Shown here: piece by piece, positions 31,677 to 47,855 of the stretch | How positions within the stretch are numbered: position 1 is the first letter of the stretch | How the letters are laid out: each line of letters begins with the position of its first letter | NCBI GenBank assembly: GCA_022457065.1 | Contig: JAJGBQ010000001.1 | Span: forward strand, 7,502,001-7,566,000 | Direction: 5' to 3' | Origin: Curvularia sp. ZM96 | Taxonomy: Eukaryota > Ascomycota > Dothideomycetes > Pleosporales > Pleosporaceae | DNA: 64,000 nucleotides | Position numbers and translations under genes: made by a program | Notes under the pieces: model-generated | Databases searched by the model: none | What the model saw: only the letters and a program-made list of their open reading frames with translations | What the model was told of the DNA's origin: nothing

Positions 31677-32601
31677 ATGCATACTGCCAATACCACGGTA
31701 CTCAGGTAATCCCCAGGGTTGCCTTGGCAAACATGGTTCACCTCAGTGCAAGCACACGGGGACCTGAACCAGTGAACGACAGAAAAAAAAATGCAATGAT
31801 GCAGGTCTCTTAGCATTCTTCTTGATAGCATCTCCCTTCAGTAGTCGAGCCTTTCAATGGAGTCGAGGCTTGTGAATAATCATGGATAGGTAGTTCATAG
31901 TATAGTTGATCCATACTTAATGAGACAATGATTTGGTCCAACATGCTTCATGTCGTAACAAGATGACGTCCGTGTGTGCATGACCAACTGCCCTCTGTAT
32001 CAGGCATTCATTTCATTTCTAGTTGCCTCAGCCTGTTCACGCCGCAGCAGCATTCTATTGTTGGTGTTGAAACGGTTCGAAACGACATGCTTGTTGTGGG
32101 TGCTAGCTAGCCTGTTACATGTGCTACCCGCATAATGAGGGTTGATCGTAAGCCGTCCCCAAACATGGTGCTGATCCATGCTCAAATGACGCCTCCGCCC
32201 GAAAAGCAAGAGAAAAGCCGCATGCAATCGTCATTGTTCAGCGCACGGTCTCAGCCAAGGTCAGTCACTGCGTAGATCACGTTGGTGGTGCAAATGGCAC
32301 CACGGTGGTCTCACTCGCCGCAAGATGACGGCGGGCGCCTGACCCTGGAAGTTGGGCGTGGAGGGCATGCAGGGGTCAAGCAGCTGGCTGCCCCGCAACC
32401 AAGGCCGCGGGCAACAAGCTACCTCTCCCCTCTTTCGTTTGGCCTGGGAGCTCCCTTTTTAAGTACCCCGGGACCTGCAATACCTCTGGTCACTTACATT
32501 TGCCTCCACCCACTACCGCTTGATTCACGGTTGTAACACTAGCTTAACTACACCTCTCAATCATCTCAAGTCGCTAACCAGCCCCTCCTTTCATCACCAT
32601 C
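31677..32601. other. Intergenic, rhodopsin 3' flank and RPEL gene promoter
   Basis: About 925 bp. The last 100 bases are CT-rich, ending in TCATCACCATC before the RPEL-gene start codon. No gene or RNA seen. Confidence 0.6.
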
Positions 32602-33114
32602 ATGGCATCCGAGAACACTGACATTATCGACGAGACTCCCATCGCGCCTGTTCGCTCCTCGGAAAGGCGCAACAGTCTGGAGAAGCACTTGCAGCATCGT
32701 CCCGAACCTCAAGATCTAAAGAACAGGCACATCTTGCTCGACACCACCACCGCTCCGTATGTCTCTCTCCTTTCTTCACATGCTCGAGCTCAAATATACG
32801 CACCCTCCATGTAGCTAACATGCATACCTTCCACTAGCGCTCTCCAAGCTAAAGCGCTCGAGCTCGAGCGACAGCGTGCAACCGACAACCTCAAAAAGGG
32901 CCTCAGCAGCCGTCCCGACCGATCCGAGCTGGTCGACCGCAACATCTTGCCCAACTCGACAGCAGCGCCTGCCCTGCAAGGCCACCAAAAGGAGCTGGAC
33001 ATGCACATGCGAGCTGACAGTCTGGAAAAGGGCTTGCAGAACAGGCCGAGTCCCGAAGAGCTGGTCAAGAAGGGTATCCTTGACGAAGATGAGAATCCTA
33101 TCAAAGATGCCTGA
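32602..33114 (+). CDS. RPEL-repeat protein
   Basis: Exons 32602-32756 and 32838-33114, 143 residues. The intron is 81 nt (GTATGT, AGCTAAC, TAG). Three RPEL motifs are visible in order: SLEKHLQHRPEPQDLKNRHI (about residues 25-44), NLKKGLSSRPDRSELVDRNI (about 68-87) and SLEKGLQNRPSPEELVKKGI (about 112-131). In animals RPEL motifs bind G-actin (MRTF, Phactr). Short fungal proteins made of three RPEL motifs exist, but I know of no established role. The protein has no signal peptide or membrane helix, so it is probably cytosolic or nuclear. It lies in tandem downstream of the rhodopsin gene with its own promoter-like leader, so no functional link should be assumed. Confidence 0.9.
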
Positions 33115-33503
33115 GTGCAGCTGATGAACAAATCTCCTTGGTTACCTCTCTCTCCTCTCGGGATCATGTTACTTGGCGTTAATCAACTTTTTTTGTCATG
33201 TTTGGAAATATTATGCCGAGCTTGATTTCATCATACCATCTGTATGGCTAGCGTGGATACGCGTATGCAATGACAGAGACCTTTTCTTCATTGACTGGAT
33301 TGAACCCTGCTGAGTGTCTCACACAAATCACGTCGAGGAGCAATGACTTCGATGCATGCAATACGGAACAGGACGCGCAAAGAGCGACACGAAGCTCATA
33401 ATTTCATTACAACATTCTGCTTGCGCTAACCCATGATAAGCAAAGGAATGGCTCAGCGCGGAAAAGCACGCGTATTAATAAAGACCACTCATAGCGTATC
33501 CGT
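33115..33503. other. Intergenic between convergent genes
   Basis: A 389-bp 3' flank shared by the RPEL and sugar-transporter genes. Nothing further is visible. Confidence 0.6.
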
Positions 33504-35239
33504 CTATCGCTGGACCTTCTCCTCATGAACGACAGTCGTGCCCTTGTCCATCGAGCCATGCACGCTGCGCTCGCCATCAGCCTGCATATTCTTGACGAGC
33601 TCCGTGACACCAAACAGGTCATCCATCTTCTCGAGCGACAATCCCTTTGTTTCTGGAACAAAGAACCACACGAAAATGAACATGGTGAAGCAGAAGGATC
33701 CGTAGAGAAGGAAGCAACTATGGGTTGATTAGCACATGAACAATTTGTAGGTAACGGGGAGAAGACATACCCGTAACCACCCTCACCCATAGTAGCAATC
33801 ATGTTCGGTGTAGCACGAGCAACGACGAAGTTGAACAGCCACTGGACAGCCGCAGCAATAGCGACATTAAGCGATCGCAGACGAGCAGTAGGAATTTCCG
33901 AAACGTAAATCCAGCACACGGGGCCCCATCCAAACTGGAAGAAGCAGGCGTACAAGAAGACGCAGACAAGCGCAAAGTATCCAGCTCCGGGAACAGCCTG
34001 GCCAGCGACAGGCGGATCAATGCGCATGTAAAGACCAATGTAGAACATGGCCAGACCTTGGGCGATGGAGGTCCAGAGGAGCGAGCGGCGGCGACCGAGC
34101 GAGTCGGCGGCGAAGATGAGGAAAGCGAAACAGCCGACCATCTTGACGATGCCGTAGATTCCGGTGGCGAAGAGCTTGTTCTCGTTGCCTTCAAGACCGA
34201 GGGCCTTGAAGATTTGCGGGGCGTAGTAGTTGATCGCGTTCGTTCCCGTCATCTGTTGACAGACCATGAGGAGAATAGAGATGATGGCACGCTTGCGGTT
34301 GCCGGGGATGGTGAACATTTCCTTGAGGAGATCCTTCATGCCCGCGCCAGCGATGAGGAGACGCTCGTGCTCCAGCTGGTCGGAGATATCCTTGATCTCG
34401 TCCTGGACGTAGGGGTGCGACTGAGGCAGGTTGCGCATGCGGGCCAGGACGGCGGTAGCCTGCTCCCACTTATCCTGCTTGGCGAGGTAACGAGGAGACT
34501 CCTTGTTCAAGGCCATGCAACCGACGAGGAGAACAGCAGGGAGCGCTTGCATGGCGAGCGGGACAATGTAAACCTGAGCGCCACCAGACAGATGCAACAG
34601 AGATCCGTAGTTGACCCAGAAGGCGAGCGAGATTCCAGTAGCGATGAAGAGCTGGTAGAGACCGGTGAGACCACCACGGATACCACGCGGAGCGTTTTCG
34701 GAAATGTACAGTGGGACGACCATGGAGGCACCACCTACACCGACACCGGCGATAAAGCGACCGACGTACATGGCGGCAAGAGATCCAGAGGCAACGGCTT
34801 GGACGACACAACCGACGATGGTGATGAGACCGGCAATTTGGAGTGCAAGCTTGCGGCCCCAACGATCAGCAGCCCAAGAAGCCATGAAGCAACCAAGGAA
34901 GCATCCAGCCTGAAGAGTCGAAGCAATGTTGGCGCTCAAGTTGGCCTTGCCGACCTTGTCCAGACCTTCGATCTTGTACTTCCTGTTCATCTACGTTAGC
35001 TCTCTGATCACACTGCAGAGGGAAATATCAACATACTGTTGGAACTCCTTCAGTTCCAGCACGCCACCAATGGTTCCAATATCAAAACCAAACAACATGC
35101 CACCGAAGCAGGCAGACCCCGCCATGGCAAAAGCACGCCATCCGTAAATCTGATGCGGATCAGACTTGACCGAGTCGTTCTTGACAATCATGCGGATGAA
35201 CTTGGCACCCGCCGACGGGGCGGTGGCGGAAGGATCCAT
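33504..35239 (-). CDS. Sugar-transporter-family MFS permease
   Basis: Minus strand, exons 35239-35037, 34982-33771 and 33717-33504, 542 residues. Intron 1 (54 nt) uses GTATGT, GCTAAC and CAG; a nearer TAG would put a stop in frame. Intron 2 (53 nt) uses GTATGT, GCTAAT and TAG. Twelve helices are expected. Sugar-porter signatures are clear: [16 protein letters not shown] in helix 1, [10 protein letters not shown] between helices 2 and 3, [45 protein letters not shown] in helix 7, [11 protein letters not shown], and [16 protein letters not shown] at the C-terminal end. Substrate is uncertain; the N terminus and [12 protein letters not shown] resemble both hexose and quinate permeases. The in-phase triplet at 35260 is TTG, so the start is the ATG at 35239. 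Confidence 0.94.
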
Positions 35240-39589
<4,350 letters not shown>

Positions 39590-40224
39590 ATAGGAACGGG
39601 AGGGAGTAGTGAATCACGTTGCAGTATGCGTGTTGTTCGATTCCCGCCAGGGGTAACTTCCCCCCGACTATAGCGAATGGTATCAGGCACTGTGCTAGCT
39701 AGGCGGCTACTGTCAGTGTGGCGTTGGCGATGACAGGCCGGTGTTCTGGTCCAGTTATTTATGGTGATGGAAAGTCGCGAGGTGAGAGGCCGAATAGGCG
39801 CCACCCGTCCTGCTCTTGACCCTCTCTGCCCCACCAACCCCAGTCAGGTTCCGTGGATTCGACTTGTACAAGCGTAAAGTCTCGACAAGCGCCCGCCCAC
39901 GATCCATCGACGTCGCTGCTGTTGCTGCCCATCCCTCCTTCAACCTCCCCTCTCCTCCTTCTGCACACCCAGAACCTCGTCAAAACGGCGCCTCCAGCCC
40001 CAGCCCCCGACGCCGCTCGTCCACCCTCTCCACTGCGCATCGCCAGCCAACTCGCAACCGCTTCGGCCATCCTCTGGGACCCCAAGTTCACGTCGCGAGC
40101 GCCCCCGGGCAGCCTCAAGCCAGTACACGCAGGCACTCTCGTTGCCCCGCAGCGTACCGACTCGTCCATCAGCGTCCGCAATCTCGGCGACGTCGACGCC
40201 AACACAGAGCCCCTCGTACCCACC
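39590..40224. promoter_or_regulatory. PHO85 promoter and leader
   Basis: A 635-bp stretch whose last 370 bases are C-rich. The frame in phase with the kinase stays open back to 39853 but starts at GTG and has no homology to kinase N termini, so it is probably 5' untranslated sequence. Confidence 0.45.
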
Positions 40225-41265
<1,041 letters not shown>

Positions 41266-41481
41266 CAGCAAGGCATACCTCCACACGTCATGTATCCCTA
41301 TCCATTCCCGCAGGCACCTCCAGGCACTCACGCACCACAACCACAGACGAGCGGTTACAACGCAATGCAAGAGACAGGTTACAACCAGATACCCCATTAT
41401 CAAGCTTCACAAGACGCACTCCATGGAAACAGCATAGGGATTGCGCCACCAACCCATCCGCCCTTGCAACCCTCATTTTAG
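41266..41481 (+). other. In-frame open extension after the PHO85 UAG stop
   Basis: Seventy-one sense codons follow the UAG directly, ending at a TAG at 41479-41481. The encoded peptide begins QQGIPPHVMYPYPFPQAPPG and continues rich in Pro, Gln, Tyr and Thr, like the kinase's own tail. It could be a readthrough extension, an alternative exon reached through a cryptic 87-nt intron (GTCGCA at 41179 to CTAG at 41265, phase-neutral), or ordinary 3' untranslated sequence that became non-coding recently. Confidence 0.4.
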
Positions 41482-43700
41482 CAGGATGGTGAGCTGTATG
41501 TGTGGAACGGCCATTGTTATATCAAGTCGTCTCGTCAGCAACCACAGTAGCCGTTAATGTACCAAGAGATCCTATATGTATGGAATCGCGATGCGTTCAC
41601 GCCTGATGGATTTGCACAAGCCTTCTGTAGCACGGCACCTGAGTCTGCAGAGACATGCTTCCATGGCTCATAATGAACACTGTCTTGGTATATACCAGTT
41701 CCGTTCAGCGTTGTTGGCATTAATACACAATTGTTACTGGTTCTCTTTCAGCTATTTGGTTGCAATTAATCGTTGTTTCTGCTGGCTAAATGAAGTAGGT
41801 GGATGCTTCGTCGCTGCTTACTTCTGCGCCTTGAATGAATACATGTATAATGATACCACCTAGATGTCTGTACAGTCTGGATTTCAGCCCCGATCTTGAT
41901 TGTAGGAAACATGAAATGAAGTCATTCGAAGAATTCGCCCATTAACCCATTACCTTCTCATGCCTCCTCTATTTTCTCTTTCACTGATCTACTACTTTAC
42001 TACTGTACTACTTTACTTATAAAGATGTGAACCATAGTGATATCTGAGCGATGAAGCATTACATCTCTGCCCTGTACCACAAATTTCATTTACGTATAGT
42101 AAAACAGGTATTAGGACGAATTTCGATTTCTTGAAAAGAAACTAATTCGCTGTCTAAAACGTATCATCGTCACTACACTTGTCAACAACTAGTTCAATCC
42201 ATCTGCCTCCGTGATTCCGATCGCTTGATTATACAGTTATTGGGTTTTTAGATGGAATCCACTTTATTAAATTTACTAATTATTTCTAAGTTCGTCTGTC
42301 ATCTTGTCAATAATGTAGCATTCAACTTTATTTATTTAACAATATTAACAGACTGCTTTATGTAAAGCACCAGAGCTATTGTATATATTAAATGGATTCA
42401 TTCGCTGCTTTCACAGCAATCTATGGTGCCAGGAATACCTCTGCTTTCCTTCTAGCACTCTGATCCTAAAACTCAAAACTATCTCACTTCTCATCATCTA
42501 CCATCGCTTTGCCCGCGTCAACAGGGATACGAATCTACTAAAACTCTTGATATATCGAGATTTTCCTCTACAACAAAATCTTAAGGGATTCTGCAACCAT
42601 GGATAGATATACAAGGTAAGGAAGGAACTTGATACTCATGTTCTTTCTATTTGTCACATCCTTTTTTATTATTATCTTGTGTGTGAATGCCCAATTATCG
42701 AGTGGAGAACGTAAAAGCACCTAAAAAGCCACAGAAAGATCATATAGGTGGACACGGTTCTAACTTTATGTATATAGTTGAAATGGGAACGAGGTAAATG
42801 CGGTAGAATGACGATCTATTTGTCATGGTGAACAGAGTTGTCCATGAATACTCTATCAGCTTTAAGTGACTGATTCTTGATTCGTTCAACTACTTGACTA
42901 TTATTTGGTACATTCTCGATGAATCCGCTTGATAAGATTAGTTCTCTTGATGAATTCTCGATGAATTGGATCGATTCACCAAGTTGAAAAACGTAGCAGT
43001 CGTACATAGATTGACTAAAATGATTATTCTCAGACATGGCAATAGGTGTGTACTAGCACGGATGATTTACAGCAACATAACATATATCCTGTCTGCATGC
43101 GTATGTCTCTCTAAATCTTACCTTTTTTCACTACTGCAAGTTTATTAATTCAATGTTTGTTGCATACTAAATACTTAAGACTTAAATAACCGGCTTCTGC
43201 AAAAACAATACCTACTAGTACTTCTATAGAACAACATATCAAGCACTCGTTGCATCTCTATCTTAATAGACAGGCTTGGAAAGCACCAGAAATCCTACAA
43301 GACCTCGCATTTTGCATCGTTTGTCTATCTGGAAAAATATGGGGGAAAAAGCATCCAGCTGCTGTTATCTATGCATTGGATTTGCATCTAGACTTTGCAC
43401 GCAATTCCAGTATTCGACACCTGCATGTCACTGATTTCAACCCCGAGCTTTATTGCCACACTCTTCCTTGGGAAATCCTTTACTCCTACAGCCAGCCGTG
43501 ATTTTAGTTTTTGAGAATAAAGAGTTGGAGGCGCATCAGGCGATTTATCCGCTTTGGGCGAGATGGCGTTATTTGGATGTTGGTGTATATTTCAGCTGTT
43601 CTTGGCGGAGGCGCCACGCTGAGTGTTCTAGACTCAGCTGGAGAAAGAGGAATATGAAGGATGAGGACTTGGATAGAGGGGTTGGAGAATGCTAGAGTTG
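41482..43700. other. AT-rich, probably decayed repeat DNA
   Basis: From about 41880 the base composition turns clearly AT-rich compared with neighbours, with many TTTA/TATT words and early stops. Short coding-like pieces survive: about 25 codons from 42391 on the plus strand (MDSFAAFTAIYGARNTSAFL), 73 codons on the minus strand (43037-42816, containing YVFQLGESIQFIE) and 83 codons at 43250-43501. They do not join into a gene and I cannot assign them to a transposon family. A relic mutated by RIP is the likely reading. No terminal repeats were found by eye. Confidence 0.4.
41990..42018 (+). repeat. Imperfect TACTACTT tandem repeat
   Basis: About three and a half copies of an 8-bp unit with single-base variants, at the left edge of the AT-rich segment. 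Confidence 0.6.
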
Positions 43701-46700
43701 GTCTTTTATTTTTATTTAAGGGAGGAAAAAAGTAAGTGAAATTAGGTTGGATGGTAATGGTGGTATGAGGATTGTAGGACTAGAGACGGTAAGGCGGATA
43801 CACGGCAAAGAGACTAGCAGTGATAGTCATGACTTGCGAAAGTTTACGAGGCAGACGGTATTTCTCTCCGCATTTTACATGCAACTAGAATACGAAATAC
43901 TGCGCTGCTCTTCTGCATACTCAGAATTTCGATTCAAATTACTTGATAGAGAAAACATGACTAGAGATCAGCCATCAGTAGACAACGAATCAAAAGACAA
44001 GCATGTAAGCAGTTCCTGCACATTGTCCGCGGGTATCGCATCCGCCATAAAAGCAAAAACGAAACTCAGCGCGGCTGGCAGCTCTAACCTGCAGCACTAA
44101 CGGACCGAGAAGCACGCTGCAGTAACATGTGGCAAGCCAAGCCGGCCAGAGTGATCAACATAATGCCCCTCAGACGGGAGGCTTGCAGGACCACGCACGA
44201 TGCGAGTGAGCTTGTGCTTGTGCATGACTCTCTGTGCCCAAGAAAAGAATCCACTGAAATCATGAGAGGTGTGCAACAGTGATCAGCGAAACCCATATCC
44301 GCCTCAAACGCCACTATCGCTTAACGTGGAGCCCGGAGTCGTGCGGAAGGTTGAGCAAACTGTTTACGAGAAACAGACCTGATACTTGGGGTTGCATGAC
44401 GTCTCTAATCTTACTACACAACTTGATGGTGAGAACGGCGAGCAGACTGCGAAAAGACGGCGAGGACGGGCTCCCCGGATCTAAGCGAGCATTTCTACGG
44501 CCATCCCAGATCGATTGGTCCCGTGTACGCATGGTCCTATTGCAGTCGGTGAGTGCGGATGATCCATGCGGCATTGTGGTACGGGAGCCCTCAGAGTGTC
44601 CTACTCAGAGGCCTAGAATGCTGCGTGATTGATCAGTTTGGACCATCTTGAGCGGCTACGCGCTTGCACCGGACTAGAGACGACCGGTGAGCATCTTCTC
44701 TCTCATCGTTCGCATTTGTCGGTATTGGCCAAGAGCCAACCAATGCCCAGAAAAACAAATATCATCACGATGAAATGTAGCGTGGCAAGGTCCGAATCAG
44801 TGTCACGATATGTTGGATTACATGGCCCGGTGGTTTGCCAAGCGTGCAACCTTGCAGCGGCGAGGGTGTCGCGACGAAGGGAGGCAAAAGCGACAGACAC
44901 GGACGGGGTGTAGCATGCAAGCCGCCCGCTCGTGTGAGGAATGGGGTGGAAGCGCGTATAGGAGAAGCGGGAGACTGATAGGGAGAGAACGGCAGGTGGC
45001 TCGGCAGCAGGAGAGTCCGCGCGGAATCAATTCCTATGGAGTGATACGACAGCGACGTGAGAGACTGGATTCCGTCGCGGTAGAGGCAGATTGTTAAGCA
45101 CAAAGGCAGGAATAGAGAGGATATGAGCAACCCGCCCACGGAACGGAAAGACGGACATTCCGGACTGGGCAGAGTTCAGGAGAGCCAATGGCAGGGCGAG
45201 GGAAGATCTACCCCGTTGCAGCGCAGGCGGCAGAGCGCGTGATTGTTTGGCGAAGAGCACACAGCCATCCATGGCAGTTATGCAAGCGCCTCAATGAGTG
45301 CACAAGCGTCCTGGAGCGAACACGAGCGGTACCGTCTCGTCTCTGGCCTCGTCCTACCTCCTGTCATTGGAATTACATGAGAGGAAAGTTAGTCAGATAC
45401 GCCTTGCCGTACCGGGCTTAGCGCTCACGTCGTCTGAAGCACGCCCGCTCTGCCCCATGACGCATCGACAACCACGACTCAACACTAGCCAGACCGTTTG
45501 GATGGCTTTTGCGCGCCGTCCAAAGCGGGCAAGAGAAGCTGGAGCTACTGGAGAACGACAAATCTGTACCTGAGCACTGTCTGTCTGACCGGCAGCGTGC
45601 CGGGACGAGGCACGAAACATAGCGCGGTTTTGGCAGAGTCGGTCCGATGGAAAAACAAGAGCATGGACGGATGATGAGCTGGAAGGAACCGCGACGTGGG
45701 ATGGATGGCATGAGCCAGTATGCTCTGAGCAGCATATACCGCAATAGAGTTTGGGTCAGCCGTCTGGAGCGCTATCGTGAGCGTTAGACCACTGTCAGAC
45801 ACAAGCCAAGAAGGTCACTTGGAAACCGCGTTATAACCCGAGTAATGCTAATGCTTCACCGGCCCAGCATTGCTGGTCGTCTCAAACTACTAGGCGCGTG
45901 CGTGCCGCCGTAGGTGCGTCAACGTTCGTTACTCCAATGTCCCTTGGAGGGGGTGGGCGCACGTGTGGGTGGGAGTGAGACCCCAACGTACGACAAGTGG
46001 CACGACCATTTACGATTTTTCCCCCAATGTAATTACACCACTGAGGGATGATCGTTGGAACCCGTTGCTTCACTTCTACAGGTTTCCCGCGGCCGCTTGT
46101 TCTGGGAACGGATAGGCTCTTGGGGGCCGACCAAAGAGAGAGAGAAAAAAAAACTCCGTCGTTTATCTCATTCTGGTGCCAAGGCCACTCCAAGATCGCG
46201 ACCTGAATCCCATGGGCCCCTACTCTGCACAAACTGGGCGCTTCTCTCAAATTACCTCACCCCAGAATGCGCTGACCCAATCGATGCACGTCTAGAATAC
46301 CAAAGTGCACGACTTTCCCACGAGGCTTTACCCGTCCACCACACATTGGGATAGTCAGGGTTCTTCCGCCCATGTCCATCCTCCAACCAAGGAGCGGAAA
46401 GGTCGACAAGGCTTCCTTACCCAGCCACCCCCATCCATCCTCCATCGCCCTAGCCCCCGCCTGTCAGTGATCTCACTTCGGAGGCAGCTTTTGCGAATCT
46501 TGCTAAAAAAAAATTTAAACAAGCAAGACCAGCAAGGAAGAGTGAGAGAAAAAAACGCTCCGACGTTAGACGGGCCGACCCCAGAAGGAGGAGAGATAAA
46601 CCTTGAGACACTTTTCCCAGCGTGAACCGTGCAATTGGTATCCAAAGGGGGGACAGTGACAGCCCTGTTGAAGCCCAATGAGTGCGAGTCAGGGATGTGT

Positions 46701-47054
46701 TGCATGCTGAAGCGTCGCGTGGCATACGCCATCACAACGTGTTTCGTGACTTGGACACCATCGTAAGCGGCTTTGGCATTAGCTTGCGCGTTAGTGTCCC
46801 TGACATGGTTGCTGCACTATACCCTTATCGTGTCTCGCCAGTTCACAATAGTCATGCACATGTGATGAATTTTGAAAACATTTTGAACGCGTGTACATTT
46901 GGGTCTAGGTTAGCTCGTCGCTTGCACTAGTTGCCTTCTCTCACACATACCAAATCCACTCTGTCGGGTTTTTTCCCTTGCCTTTGCGACATTTTGCCTC
47001 TCTTCCCTCTACATACTTCGGCAACCTCCGAGAGCCCTCGTACTCGCAATAACA
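43701..47054. other. Gene-poor spacer, nothing recognised
   Basis: Base composition returns towards that of the flanking genes. Open frames up to 117-126 codons exist on both strands (for example 43747-44100 and 44279-44632) but lack domain signatures and overlap each other freely. A CT-rich tract (about 46920-47010) looks like a fungal promoter and precedes the small frame at 47055. Confidence 0.45.
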
Positions 47055-47249
47055 ATGTACCGGGATCACCGTGCCCCCATGCAGCTGCACACTGCCTCTG
47101 CGGAGAGCGCGGAAGCAGCACAGCCGCACTCGCTTTTGACCACCATGCCACCACCATGTCATACCAGGATTGTAGAAGCTCCAACCTGCCAGGCTCCTAC
47201 CTTCAACCATGTTGGCCCCAAGCAATCCCCAAGCCAAGCACATAGCTAA
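47055..47249 (+). CDS. Doubtful small ORF behind a promoter-like CT tract
   Basis: An ATG in good context (AACAATG) opens 64 codons ending at 47249, with a Pro/Thr/Ala-rich product and no domain. A second frame (47209-47514, starting at an ATG) follows with a Cys-rich segment, CPGRGNRCRYCPCC. A weak intron joining the two can be drawn (GTTGGC donor near 47212, GCTAAC branch, GTAG acceptor near 47270). Support is only the leader and this arrangement. Confidence 0.2.
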   Translation: MYRDHRAPMQLHTASAESAEAAQPHSLLTTMPPPCHTRIVEAPTCQAPTFNHVGPKQSPSQAHS

Positions 47250-47855
47250 CAGCCTGGGCCATGGTAGTTTTGTAATCTTCATGTTCGAGAAGGCTGACCC
47301 GTGCCCTGGTCGTGGTAATCGTTGCAGGTACTGCCCTTGCTGCGCCATCTCCAACATGGCATTGCGGTACGACCGCTTCATCCATCTGACGAATGATGAC
47401 CGTCTCGACTTGCCACTCGCGAACATTGCTGGTTCTATCCCAGCATCACGTGCGATGACTACCGTCTCATCCTTTACGCACCGGAAAGACTACCGGAAGA
47501 TTGTCGTTCATTGACCGTGTGACAAGGCTGAATACCATGAATCGAATAGCCATGAATCGTATGTAGGATTCCAGTGCTGGACCCCGGTACCGGATGCGTT
47601 TCGTAGCTTTTGACAGGTCGCTTGGGGGTTTTTTGATCCTTTCGATCCATTTGATCCATTTTCTATGTGTTGTTGCTTGGCCAAGCTTGGGTCACTCAAA
47701 AGTTCTGGGGTCGTGGTCTTCCGTATGAAAACAAAAAGTTGAACACAAAATTGAAATGGGCCATCCCCTACTACCAAATATACATGGGCCCGTGGGCCGG
47801 AACAAGGAAAAATATACGCGCTCGAGTTCATGCTCTGCTCTGGACGTCCAAAAAT

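Noticed and set aside
34058..34999. 313-codon frame antisense to the sugar permease
   Set aside because: A shadow of the permease codons; acidic low-order sequence, no start context or domain.
35001..35036. Nearer acceptors for the first sugar-permease intron (CTGCAG, ACGTAG)
   Set aside because: Each gives an in-frame stop in the permease reading frame, whereas the AACAG acceptor at 34983-34984 keeps the frame open.
39853..40224. 124-codon N-terminal extension of PHO85
   Set aside because: It begins with GTG, has Pro/Ala/Ser-rich sequence, and the kinase domain starts normally at the ATG 40225.
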